Source of the DNA: Neobacillus sp. SuZ13
GTDB taxonomy: Bacteria > Bacillota > Bacilli > Bacillales > Cytobacillaceae
Assembly: GCF_030123365.1 (NCBI RefSeq)
Contig: NZ_CP126107.1
Coordinates: 4,859,501-4,923,500 of the forward strand
DNA length: 64,000 nt
Direction: 5' to 3'
Shown here piece after piece: positions 50,696 through 58,073 of this stretch. Within the stretch, counting starts at the first letter, position 1. Every line of letters starts with the position of its first letter. Under the pieces are notes generated by a model that ran no database searches, had not been told where the DNA came from, and saw only the letters and a program-made list of their open reading frames with translations. A program made the position numbers and the translations under genes.

Positions 50696-51444
50696 ATGGA
50701 ATACTCCTTAACTAGACGATTTTGCATGTAATAGAATCCCTTCCCAGATTCTTTCCCGGTCCAACCAGCATGGACCAATTTACGGATTAACGGGGCAGGA
50801 CGGTATCTTTCCTCTCCATGGTTCCGATAAAGCCCATATAGAACCGCATAAACATCATCGATCCCGATCTTCTCTGCCCATTCTAATGGTCCGCTGGGAT
50901 AATTCGTTCCTTTTTTCATCGCTTCATCAATGTCCTCTACCGAAGCTGTCCCTTCAATTAGTGAAAAGGCCGCTTCATTAATTATCATGGAAAGAATTCG
51001 TGGATAGACAAGGCCGACTTCATCCTGAACCACTTCTGTTTCCTGTCCGATGGCTCGAAAAAGCTCTTCAACAATTTTTAAATAATACGGATCAGATTGT
51101 AAGGCTGGAGCTACTTCAATCAGTTGCCCTTCATGGAAATTAGAAAAGGTCCCAAACCCAATTAGCCTTTCAGGGTGCTCTAGCCAGGATGCTGCTTCAG
51201 TAGCCGTTAAAGCAAGCGTGGTAGATAATATCAGCACCTCGGGCGGTACATTTGCTTCAATCTCTTTTAGATTCCTCTTTTTTTGTTCTAAATTAAGATT
51301 ACTAGTTTCAATTACCGCATCCACGTCATGGACTGCTTGGTAATCATTGAGCACTACATTGTTAAACCCACGCCTTCGAAAGGAATGAACCAGTTCTTTT
51401 GCTAACAAGTTTTCACCTATAACAACAATTCCTTTAGGTGTCAT
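50692..51444 (-). CDS. 3-Hydroxyacyl-CoA dehydrogenase-like protein lacking catalytic residues
   Basis: A 250-residue protein with the fold order of 3-hydroxyacyl-CoA dehydrogenases, including the C-terminal domain (IINEAAFSLIEGTASVEDIDEAM and GKESGKGFYYM). The nucleotide loop reads VIGENLLAKE instead of GxGxxG. At the position of NTSSL it has STTLAL, at HFFNP it has GTFSN (catalytic His lost), and the usual FxxNR is VYPRI. Only the Glu-containing LIEVA remains. It probably is not a dehydrogenase and may scaffold or modify the active paralog. ATG at 51444 overlaps the active gene's end by 11 bases. Confidence 0.7.
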   Translation of the reverse strand: MTPKGIVVIGENLLAKELVHSFRRRGFNNVVLNDYQAVHDVDAVIETSNLNLEQKKRNLKEIEANVPPEVLILSTTLALTATEAASWLEHPERLIGFGTFSNFHEGQLIEVAPALQSDPYYLKIVEELFRAIGQETEVVQDEVGLVYPRILSMIINEAAFSLIEGTASVEDIDEAMKKGTNYPSGPLEWAEKIGIDDVYAVLYGLYRNHGEERYRPAPLIRKLVHAGWTGKESGKGFYYMQNRLVKEYSI

Positions 51445-52294
51445 ATGAAAAGAACCCTCCCTTCGTTTTTCTTCCCAAGCTGCCCGCTTGCACCATGCGT
51501 TCTTGAACGTAATGCGGGCGGAAACGGGTCTCACCGTGAAAACTGCTGTGTACGGATTTTGTTACCGCAAAGTTTATATCTATTCCGATTAAATCTTGAA
51601 GTTCGAATGGTCCCATCTTAAAATTTCCCGCCTTTTTCATAATGCGGTCAATTTGTTCCACCGTTGCTACTTGTTCATTCATTATTTTTAAGGCTTCGCC
51701 ATAAAATGGACGGGCCACACGATTGACGATAAATCCAGGGGTATCTTTACAAACCACTGGACTTTTACCGATTTTCTGAGCAAACACCACCAATGTATTT
51801 ACTGTTTCAGCATCAGTTTTTAAACCATGGATGACTTCAACTAATGGCATGACTGGGGCTGGATTAAAAAAGTGGAATCCGGCCACTCGCTTTGGAGTTT
51901 GGATTTGTCCTGAGATTTCTGTAATCGATAGGGATGAGGTGTTCGTAGCCAAGATTGTTTTTTCGGAACAAACCTCTTCTAATCTTTTAAAAATGGCTCG
52001 CTTGATGTCCAAGTTCTCTGGGGAGGCTTCAATGACTAGCTGACAATCATGGAAGTCTGATAAATTTGCTGTTGTTTTCAAATGATCTTTCATTGTCTTT
52101 ACTTCAACAGTACTGATTCTTTTTTTCTCAACAAAACGATCTAATCTAGACTCTATGGCTGATTGGGCCCGGCCTACTGTTTCCATGTCGATATCATACA
52201 TAATCGTGGTATATCCGTTCTGAATCATTAACTGGGCAACCCCCGCACCCATTGTTCCAGAACCAACTATACCAATTTTTTCAATTTCCCTCAT
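51434..52294 (-). CDS. paaH: 3-Hydroxyacyl-CoA dehydrogenase (PaaH-like)
   Basis: A 286-residue NAD-dependent dehydrogenase. Rossmann motif GIVGSGTMGAGVAQ, catalytic Ser in NTSSLSITEI, His in GFHFFNPAPVM, Glu in LVEVI, and Asn in GFIVNRV. It oxidises 3-hydroxyadipyl-CoA or a related intermediate. Adjacent genes overlap on both sides, so it is central to the operon. Confidence 0.9.
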   Translation of the reverse strand: MREIEKIGIVGSGTMGAGVAQLMIQNGYTTIMYDIDMETVGRAQSAIESRLDRFVEKKRISTVEVKTMKDHLKTTANLSDFHDCQLVIEASPENLDIKRAIFKRLEEVCSEKTILATNTSSLSITEISGQIQTPKRVAGFHFFNPAPVMPLVEVIHGLKTDAETVNTLVVFAQKIGKSPVVCKDTPGFIVNRVARPFYGEALKIMNEQVATVEQIDRIMKKAGNFKMGPFELQDLIGIDINFAVTKSVHSSFHGETRFRPHYVQERMVQAGSLGRKTKGGFFSYDT

Positions 52295-52475
52295 TAGGAA
52301 CTAGACACCTCTCAGTATGTGGCTGTGAGTCTTGCCAGCGGATATATTCAAAGACCGTACGGCAACTGTTACAATAGTACTGTCTTACTAGTTGAGCAGT
52401 CCCAAACGAAGAAATCTTTTCTACATTCTCCGAAGAACAAAAGGAGCATTGGATGGATTTCATCTGATTAGACAT
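52281..52475 (-). CDS. Zinc-ribbon protein equivalent to the PaaD C-terminus
   Basis: 64 residues with four cysteines as CSFCSSENVEKISSFGTAQL and YYCNSCRTVFEYIRW, matching the zinc-ribbon tail of PaaD (CPRCGS...CNSCREPFDYF). Here it is a separate gene, while the DUF59 part is 53335-53658. ATG at 52475 follows GAGG by nine bases and overlaps the paaC-like stop by eight. It probably works with the DUF59 protein in maturing or stabilising the oxygenase. Confidence 0.75.
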   Translation of the reverse strand: MSNQMKSIQCSFCSSENVEKISSFGTAQLVRQYYCNSCRTVFEYIRWQDSQPHTERCLVPNEGN

Positions 52476-53106
52476 GCTGAACATCCTCAAGGGTTGTCAA
52501 CTTTTCGATTGTTTCCTTGTATGCGTTTACAAGATTACTATTTTTCAAGATGATCTTTTCAGAGGTTAACAGATTGTCATTTTCCACATGAATTAACCAT
52601 TGCAAAGCTTCTTGTGATACTTTTTCTAGTTCTTCTTTTAGTGTTTTTGGAACAGCCCCTCGATCATTAAGCAATTGTTTACACCAACTTCTCGAATACA
52701 GGAGATGTTCCTCTTGTTCCTTAAGCATCTTACTAAATGGGGCATTTAATTCGGGATTCTCGGCAAGGATTATTGCGTTTATGACGAGATTAACCGCAAC
52801 ATTGACCGCATAAACGCCGGCAATTAAGGAAATCCAATTATTTGTATTTACAGCCGCTGGAAAGGCCTTTCCTGTTTGGTTTTTAATTTCAATTTTACTT
52901 CCATTTATCCCCTGTAATTCATTTGCCCATTTATACATTAGTCTTGCATGACCAAGTTCAGCTTGGGCCATCGCAATCGATGATAGCGTCGCTTCTAAAT
53001 TTGGCCCGCTAATACCAATTTCCACCAAACGGTCACCTAAGATAAATTTGTTATCGGCAATTGTTTCGGCTAGTTCGATAAGAGATACATTGTTTACTAT
53101 TCTCAT
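52468..53106 (-). CDS. paaC: Oxygenase structural subunit, PaaC-like
   Basis: A 212-residue ferritin-like helical protein related to PaaC, shorter than the usual 248-270. Features include LAETIADNKFILGDRLVEIG, then MAQAELGHARLMYKWANEL and EEHLLYSRSWCKQLLND. PaaC supports PaaA in the epoxidase complex and lacks a full di-iron site. Position after paaB and before the zinc-ribbon gene keeps the paa order, with paaD moved between paaA and paaB. Confidence 0.82.
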   Translation of the reverse strand: MRIVNNVSLIELAETIADNKFILGDRLVEIGISGPNLEATLSSIAMAQAELGHARLMYKWANELQGINGSKIEIKNQTGKAFPAAVNTNNWISLIAGVYAVNVAVNLVINAIILAENPELNAPFSKMLKEQEEHLLYSRSWCKQLLNDRGAVPKTLKEELEKVSQEALQWLIHVENDNLLTSEKIILKNSNLVNAYKETIEKLTTLEDVQHV

Positions 53107-53107
53107 A

Positions 53108-53338
53108 TTAATTTACACCCTCTTTTTCAAATAATGGTTCAGGAAGGCGTACAGTTATGAATGCATCTTTTCGGACAACTTGCATTTCTACCCAGTCTTC
53201 CTCATCGTAAATATACTGGGAATAAACTTTTGCCAGTTCATCACTCTCCGCCTGAAATGACCCAACTTGAATCAAATCATCGCCTCGATTGATCCGGGTA
53301 AAAAGAAGATATTCTGATTTTTGTTTCTTTTCATTCAT
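53108..53338 (-). CDS. paaB: Oxygenase small subunit, PaaB-like
   Basis: 76 residues, a compact PaaB-type protein (EYLLFTRINRGDDLIQVGSF and DEEDWVEMQVVRKDAFI), shorter than the usual 95. PaaB bridges PaaAC dimers in the E. coli enzyme. It overlaps the DUF59 gene by four bases. Confidence 0.82.
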   Translation of the reverse strand: MNEKKQKSEYLLFTRINRGDDLIQVGSFQAESDELAKVYSQYIYDEEDWVEMQVVRKDAFITVRLPEPLFEKEGVN

Positions 53339-53658
53339 GAGCTAACACCCCAGGTTCTGAGTTTTTCTTTTCCTTTATCACTCATATTTTTGATGGTCCA
53401 TGGCGGACTCCAAACGACTTCAATATTCACTTCTTTAATCTCTTCTTCTTTAAGAAGCCGTTCTCTGATATCGCTTTCAATCCATTGCATACAGCCGCAG
53501 CCTGTTGAAGTATAAGTCATCTTTACGGCTACTTTTCCTTCGTCCTCTTTGGCAATTTCATAGATTAACCCCATATCAACTACACTAATTGGAAACTCAG
53601 GATCCATAACCTCTGTTAAAGCATTCCAATATTTTTCAGTCTCTACAGTTGACTGCAT
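53335..53658 (-). CDS. paaD: DUF59/MIP18-family protein, PaaD-like N-domain
   Basis: A 107-residue protein with the MIP18 fold (VMDPEFPISVVDMGLIYEI) and the CGCMQW motif for iron-sulfur or metal handling. It corresponds to the N-terminal domain of PaaD; the zinc-ribbon tail is missing and is encoded at 52281-52475. It is likely needed for oxygenase maturation. It sits directly after paaA with no gap. Confidence 0.83.
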   Translation of the reverse strand: MQSTVETEKYWNALTEVMDPEFPISVVDMGLIYEIAKEDEGKVAVKMTYTSTGCGCMQWIESDIRERLLKEEEIKEVNIEVVWSPPWTIKNMSDKGKEKLRTWGVSS

Positions 53659-54597
53659 CTAAATAACCTCCTCTGTTCGCAGTACTTCTAATTCGAAGAA
53701 TCCCTTTTGAATTCTTCTAACAAACTCTTGATTTTGTGGTCCGCGTTTTTTAAAACGTTCGATCACTCCCTGCCATGTATCAGGTTGATCGAGCAGCCAC
53801 TTTTTATTTTCTACATCAAATTTACACGGGAAAGGAACATCAATTACAAATTTCCCTTGTGCCTCATCATAGTGCGCCGGAACTTTTACACCAATCGATT
53901 CACAAAACGGAACTGCCGTGGATAACCATTTTTGTCTAAGTTCATCATTGGTCTTTCCTTTTAACTTGTAGTCCAGCTGGGCGGAACGGCTCTTAAGACT
54001 GTCGGCCACTCCGAAAAACTCTAATGCCATTAAGAACATCCAATCAACAGCTTCTTGAACTTGTTTAGCTGTTTCCGGATTTTTCATGCCTGCTTTCATG
54101 ATGATTTCACCATTTCGCAAGTGAAAAAGCTCTTCTTTGTCTACCTTTACTAATGCGCGTTTCCACGGACCATAGGATGTATTTTGATAGGCATCACCCA
54201 GCAGGGTGTAACCAGAACGGTCAAACAGTCCATTAAATACGCCAAGCTCAATCCAATTGTCTAATTTGAAATCAAAGGCGTACGGGTTTTTCCAACGATT
54301 AGCCGGCCGGTTATAAAGGAGCTCCTCAACATCTTCCCCTAGATCCTCCAGTAAACGATAGGCAATATGTGCGTGGCCTATTTCATCCTGTATAACAGCT
54401 AATGCCGTAATTTTATAGTTAAGATTTGGGGCTTCATTATACACGGTTAACAGGGGAGGAACACTTAATAGTTCTGTGTCACCAACAATCCTTAACGTTT
54501 GTTTTAAGGCACGAAGATACTCCTCATTCATATCCTCTTTACATTCAAGCATATATCCTTTTTGAATCTTCTCGATTAAAACTTCAGCCTGACTCAT
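53659..54597 (-). CDS. paaA: Aryl-CoA epoxidase catalytic subunit, PaaA-like
   Basis: A 312-residue di-iron ferritin-like oxygenase, the catalytic subunit of the ring-1,2-epoxidase family. Ligand motifs IQDEIGHAHIAYRL and KVDKEELFHLRNG and the segment TSYGPWKRALVKV match PaaA (E. coli: QDEAGHG, KEESFHQRQG, SYGPYARAMVK). In E. coli the substrate is phenylacetyl-CoA. Here a benzoate-CoA ligase in the same operon suggests benzoyl-CoA or a related ester. It is the first gene of the operon, with a promoter and palindrome upstream. Confidence 0.88.
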   Translation of the reverse strand: MSQAEVLIEKIQKGYMLECKEDMNEEYLRALKQTLRIVGDTELLSVPPLLTVYNEAPNLNYKITALAVIQDEIGHAHIAYRLLEDLGEDVEELLYNRPANRWKNPYAFDFKLDNWIELGVFNGLFDRSGYTLLGDAYQNTSYGPWKRALVKVDKEELFHLRNGEIIMKAGMKNPETAKQVQEAVDWMFLMALEFFGVADSLKSRSAQLDYKLKGKTNDELRQKWLSTAVPFCESIGVKVPAHYDEAQGKFVIDVPFPCKFDVENKKWLLDQPDTWQGVIERFKKRGPQNQEFVRRIQKGFFELEVLRTEEVI

Positions 54598-54635
54598 ATT
54601 TATCGCCTCACCTTATTACGTTTTTTATATTATCG

Positions 54636-54676
54636 TCTATATTAGATAATATAGATTATTTTAAATTATCTGTCAA
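54636..54676 (-). promoter_or_regulatory. Promoter and operator of the paa-like operon
   Basis: On the minus strand TTGACA (54676-54671) and TATATT (54653-54648) are 17 bp apart. The palindrome TCTATATTAGATAATATAGA (54636-54655) covers the -10, a site for a repressor such as PaaX. Confidence 0.7.
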
Positions 54677-54684
54677 TATGTTTA

Positions 54685-54718
54685 TTATGTTTTTATGTTG
54701 ATAATATTAAAAACATAA
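54685..54718 (-). promoter_or_regulatory. Inverted repeat upstream of the paa-like promoter
   Basis: TTATGTTTTTA (54685-54695) and TAAAAACATAA (54708-54718) are perfect 11-bp arms separated by 12 bp, just upstream of the -35. An activator or repressor site is inferred. Confidence 0.45.
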
Positions 54719-54737
54719 TTAAACTTGTTTTTGACAG

Positions 54738-54769
54738 AAAAAAAGACGCTCAAAGTTAGTAGCGTCCGT
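54738..54769 (-). terminator. Terminator after the MBL hydrolase gene
   Basis: GACGCT (54745-54750) pairs with AGCGTC (54761-54766); the minus strand continues with TTTTTTT. It separates the paaX unit from the paaA operon. Confidence 0.7.
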
Positions 54770-55747
54770 TTATCTTTGATATTTAATTGGAGAACCTATC
54801 ACTTTATTAATCCGGTTTTCAATAGATAAATAGTCTAAGTGAGCGATTGTTTCAGCAATCGCAAAGCGCCATTGATGTGGTGTTAACTCTTTATGAGCAA
54901 AACTTGCCTCAGCTACTTCGAAAGCTGTACAACCATGTGCCATTTCCTCCATAGCTGACAAACGCATTTCATGGTGATCCAGTAATTGGTCTATCCGTTT
55001 ATTTACGTGATCAACAGGGATTCCATGTGCCGTGAGCGCTTTCTTTACGGGCAGTTGGCTGATTTGATGGAGAGAATTTATATACTCATGTAAAGGAGTC
55101 TGGCTTGCACCAGGCCACACACTAATATTTGGGGTGATTTTATCTAGAATATGGTCTCCGGAAATTAATATTTGCTCTTCATCCTGATAAAAACAAATAT
55201 GCCCCGTACTATGACCAGGTGTGTGAATAACCTGCCATTCCTTTCCTGCGAACTCGACCTGTTTGGCAATGATTGAAATGGACGGGAGCGGTCGAATATG
55301 GTCAATCAATAACTCCATTTGTCTCTCAATCTCATCAGCTAATACAAGGGGTGTCCCATGCTCTAGTACCATTTCCTTAATATTTTCCGCCTGTCTGCTT
55401 TCATCTCCCCAGACGTGCTCCATCATTTGGGCATCAATTTCGTGCATATAGAGCTGCGCACCTGTCAATTGCTGCATCCAGCTGCCAAGACCGGCATGAT
55501 CCGGATGAAAGTGAGTCAAATAAATCGTTTTAATTTCATTAGGATGGATGTTTAGCTCTTGGAAGGCTTCTTCCCAAGCAGCTCTGCCACGCTTATTGTT
55601 ATAGCCAACATCGATTAATACGTAATGACTATCATGTTTAAAAAGATAACAATAGACAAACTTCATTGGAAAAGGGATAGGGATACCGATCCGATACCCA
55701 TTTAACTCAATCTGCTCAATCGTCACAAATTCACCCTTTTTGAACAT
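54770..55747 (-). CDS. MBL-fold metallo-hydrolase
   Basis: A 325-residue metallo-beta-lactamase-fold enzyme with THFHPDHAGLG, HTPGHSTGH and SGDHI metal motifs, and a C-terminal winged-helix-like extension as in LACTB2-type hydrolases. In this cluster it could be a thioesterase or lactone hydrolase acting on CoA or ring-opened products. It lies 17 bp after the enoyl-CoA hydratase and resembles the gene at 59224-60201 in length and layout. Confidence 0.82.
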   Translation of the reverse strand: MFKKGEFVTIEQIELNGYRIGIPIPFPMKFVYCYLFKHDSHYVLIDVGYNNKRGRAAWEEAFQELNIHPNEIKTIYLTHFHPDHAGLGSWMQQLTGAQLYMHEIDAQMMEHVWGDESRQAENIKEMVLEHGTPLVLADEIERQMELLIDHIRPLPSISIIAKQVEFAGKEWQVIHTPGHSTGHICFYQDEEQILISGDHILDKITPNISVWPGASQTPLHEYINSLHQISQLPVKKALTAHGIPVDHVNKRIDQLLDHHEMRLSAMEEMAHGCTAFEVAEASFAHKELTPHQWRFAIAETIAHLDYLSIENRINKVIGSPIKYQR

Positions 55748-55764
55748 CTTTCATCATCCGCCTC

Positions 55765-56541
55765 CTATTCCCCTTTAAAGTTTGGCGGGCGTTTTTCCTT
55801 AAATGCTTCTAATGCTTCGATGCGATCTTTCGTTGGAATAATAACCTCATACGCCTTGGATTCAATCGCTAACCCTGTCTTTACATCTACATTGCTTCCA
55901 TAATTGATCGCATACTTGGCTTGTGTCACAGCCAACGGTGCATTTTTCATGATTTCTGCGGCTAATTCGCGCGAGGTATCTAGTAATTGGCTTCCTTCGA
56001 CCACTTGATTGATGATTCCCAAATCAAAAGCCTGGAAAGCACCTATTTTTCTTGCAGTCAAGATCAATTCCTTCGCCTTTGATGTTCCAATTAATCTGCT
56101 TAAACGCTGTGTTCCTCCTGCCCCAGGAATAATCCCCCAACTTACCTCTGTTAACCCCATTGTTGCTTCTTTGGCAGCAATCCGGAAATCACAGACCAAG
56201 GCAAGCTCAAGCCCGCCGCCAAGTGCGTAACCATTGACAGCCGCAATCGTTGGCTGCGGCAATTCTTCGATTTTTGTAAAGACATCGCGTATCATATTTA
56301 CGTTCCTGCGGACTTCTTTTTCACTCAGCATCCGTCTTTCCCGTAAATCGGCACCAGCACTAAATGCTTTTTCTCCCGCGCCAGTAATAATGACGACACG
56401 TATATCCTTTTCTAATTTAAGTTTGTCTACAATTTCATCTAACTGAGTGAGCGTTTCATAATCAAAGCAATTTAATTGTTCAGGGCGATTAATTGTAACA
56501 ACCGCTAAATGTTTTTCTATACTTAAGATAACTTTTTCCAA
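55765..56541 (-). CDS. Enoyl-CoA hydratase (PaaF-like)
   Basis: A 258-residue crotonase with glutamates in GGGLELALVCD and GLTEVSWG, and oxyanion segment FSAGADLRER. It is distinct from the twin hydratases elsewhere in the cluster and closer to classical short-chain hydratases. It probably hydrates 2,3-dehydroadipyl-CoA. It is co-transcribed with paaX upstream and the MBL gene downstream. Confidence 0.88.
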   Translation of the reverse strand: MEKVILSIEKHLAVVTINRPEQLNCFDYETLTQLDEIVDKLKLEKDIRVVIITGAGEKAFSAGADLRERRMLSEKEVRRNVNMIRDVFTKIEELPQPTIAAVNGYALGGGLELALVCDFRIAAKEATMGLTEVSWGIIPGAGGTQRLSRLIGTSKAKELILTARKIGAFQAFDLGIINQVVEGSQLLDTSRELAAEIMKNAPLAVTQAKYAINYGSNVDVKTGLAIESKAYEVIIPTKDRIEALEAFKEKRPPNFKGE

Positions 56542-56586
56542 ATCGATCCCTTCCTTGTTAGAGATTTAATCTTTCCATGAAAATTG

Positions 56587-57477
56587 TTATACATAGATTT
56601 CCTTAAAAGGATTGATTGCTTTGTCTCGTACCGGTTTTATATCTTGGTCTGGGGCTGATTCATAGATAGATTCAAAATAGCGAATAGATGGGATAGATAT
56701 TAATTGATGAATTTTCCAAAAGAGTTCTCTTGCTTTTGTTCCAGCCCATTCCGCTGGCAGTAAATCCCTTGGAAAGCCAGGGTCCTGAAATAAGAACTTC
56801 CGGTATTCATGGACGATGGACGTTCGTTTAATAAAGCATTCTTCATCCGTTAATGTGTTTGTTAACGCCTTTTCACGTAATTCTTCAAATTCTGATGAAT
56901 ACTTCTCCATAAATCGATTGTAATTATCAGAAACCTGCTCCAGGTCCCAGCCTTTTTCAATAATCCCTTCACTCGTATGTGAGATGACATCGGAGGAACT
57001 GAATAACATGGTATTTTCTTCAATTTGATAATTCTTAATCATTTCCATTACTTGATTTTCAAGAGGATTGGGGCTGATCCAGGTACTATTAGAAAGCATT
57101 CCAAATCCAGTCCAGGTCAGCTCTTTTCGAATTTCATTCCTTAGTTCCCGTTTTTCTTCAGGAAAGGAATAGCTTAGTATTCTCCACTTGCCATCCCATG
57201 CAGTAAGAGGGGCGGCATAGACCCTTTTTACTCCATCTTCGACTCTTCTTCTTCCCTGTTCTGTAATAGAGTAGTAGCTTTTATTCCCCTTTTTTCTAAC
57301 TTGCAATAGATTCTTTTGAACCATCCTTAAAATGGCCCCGCGCACAGAGGATTCTGATATCCCAAAGGCATTCATTAACTGAATTAAACTCCCAACCCAG
57401 ATTTCTCCCCCATAATATTGAATGTACTCTCCATATAGAGTAAACATTAGTGATCTCGGCTTCATCATTGCCACCAT
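56587..57477 (-). CDS. paaX: PaaX-family transcriptional regulator
   Basis: A 296-residue PaaX regulator. An N-terminal winged helix (IWVGSLIQLMNAFGISESSVRGAILRM) is followed by the PaaX core (WDGKWRILSYSFPEEKRELRNEIRKEL) and the C-terminal domain (EWAGTKARELFWKIH). In E. coli, phenylacetyl-CoA releases PaaX from paa promoters; here an aryl-CoA should do so. The start is uncertain among ATG 57477, 57468 and 57465, since the upstream GGTGG is poorly spaced. An 11-bp inverted repeat lies 24 bp upstream. Confidence 0.87.
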   Translation of the reverse strand: MVAMMKPRSLMFTLYGEYIQYYGGEIWVGSLIQLMNAFGISESSVRGAILRMVQKNLLQVRKKGNKSYYSITEQGRRRVEDGVKRVYAAPLTAWDGKWRILSYSFPEEKRELRNEIRKELTWTGFGMLSNSTWISPNPLENQVMEMIKNYQIEENTMLFSSSDVISHTSEGIIEKGWDLEQVSDNYNRFMEKYSSEFEELREKALTNTLTDEECFIKRTSIVHEYRKFLFQDPGFPRDLLPAEWAGTKARELFWKIHQLISIPSIRYFESIYESAPDQDIKPVRDKAINPFKEIYV

Positions 57478-57500
57478 CCATTAATTATTGGTAAATACAT

Positions 57501-57527
57501 TAAATGTCTTTTCTACAAAGACATTTA
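57501..57527 (-). promoter_or_regulatory. Inverted repeat upstream of paaX
   Basis: TAAATGTCTTT and AAAGACATTTA are perfect 11-bp arms separated by five bases. It lies directly downstream of a TATAAT on the minus strand, so it may be a PaaX autoregulatory operator, or the terminator-like hairpin of the thioesterase unit. Confidence 0.5.
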
Positions 57528-57549
57528 TATTATAGAGGAACGTCGGGAT

Positions 57550-57999
57550 TTATGCATTAAACCTTGGCCTGTTCTTATCGGTTTTCGTATGAATATTTTC
57601 ACTTAGAATTGATTTAACGTCATCAGGAATGATGACTGCTTTGATTTGCTCGGATGATTGTTGGACCCAGCCGCGAATTTCATAGCCGTGTGCGACACGT
57701 TCCCCTTCCCGATACACATTATGTTTTAATTTAATCGTCTTTCGGTTGATTTCCTCCACATTTGTATGAATGGAAATAAGATCATCATAAAGCAGGGCCT
57801 TTTCAAAGGTACATTGGACATCTAAGAGCGGGATAATGATTCCTCGCTGCTCTTCCAATTTGGCAGGAGCTAAATCACAGCTCCTAAAAAATTGGTGCCC
57901 TGCTATATCAAACCATTTAAAAAAGTTTGGATAATAGACAATACCCGCTTTATCGGTATCACCCCAATTGACTAACACTTCAAGTTCATTTGACCGCAT
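57550..57999 (-). CDS. Hotdog-fold acyl-CoA thioesterase (4HBT family)
   Basis: A 149-residue thioesterase of the 4-hydroxybenzoyl-CoA/YbgC group. The active segment NWGDTDKAGIVYYPNFFKWFD carries the catalytic Asp. It may release CoA from dead-end aryl-CoA, like PaaI, or act on hydroxybenzoyl-CoA. ATG at 57999 has GGGAGGG ten bases upstream; a longer open frame reads through a hairpin and is rejected. Confidence 0.83.
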   Translation of the reverse strand: MRSNELEVLVNWGDTDKAGIVYYPNFFKWFDIAGHQFFRSCDLAPAKLEEQRGIIIPLLDVQCTFEKALLYDDLISIHTNVEEINRKTIKLKHNVYREGERVAHGYEIRGWVQQSSEQIKAVIIPDDVKSILSENIHTKTDKNRPRFNA

Positions 58000-58034
58000 A
58001 TTTAAGGGTCCCTCCCTTTCTACTTCGTTGATTA

Positions 58035-58067
58035 AAATGGCGATATCGATAATCGATATCGCCATTT
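58035..58067. terminator. Perfect 16-bp-arm hairpin
   Basis: AAATGGCGATATCGAT (58035-58050) and ATCGATATCGCCATTT (58052-58067) are complementary around one base. On the minus strand it lies between the hydratase stop and the thioesterase start and is followed by TTTTAATC; on the plus strand a T6 run follows. A terminator or attenuator is likely. Confidence 0.65.
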
Positions 58068-58073
58068 TTTATA

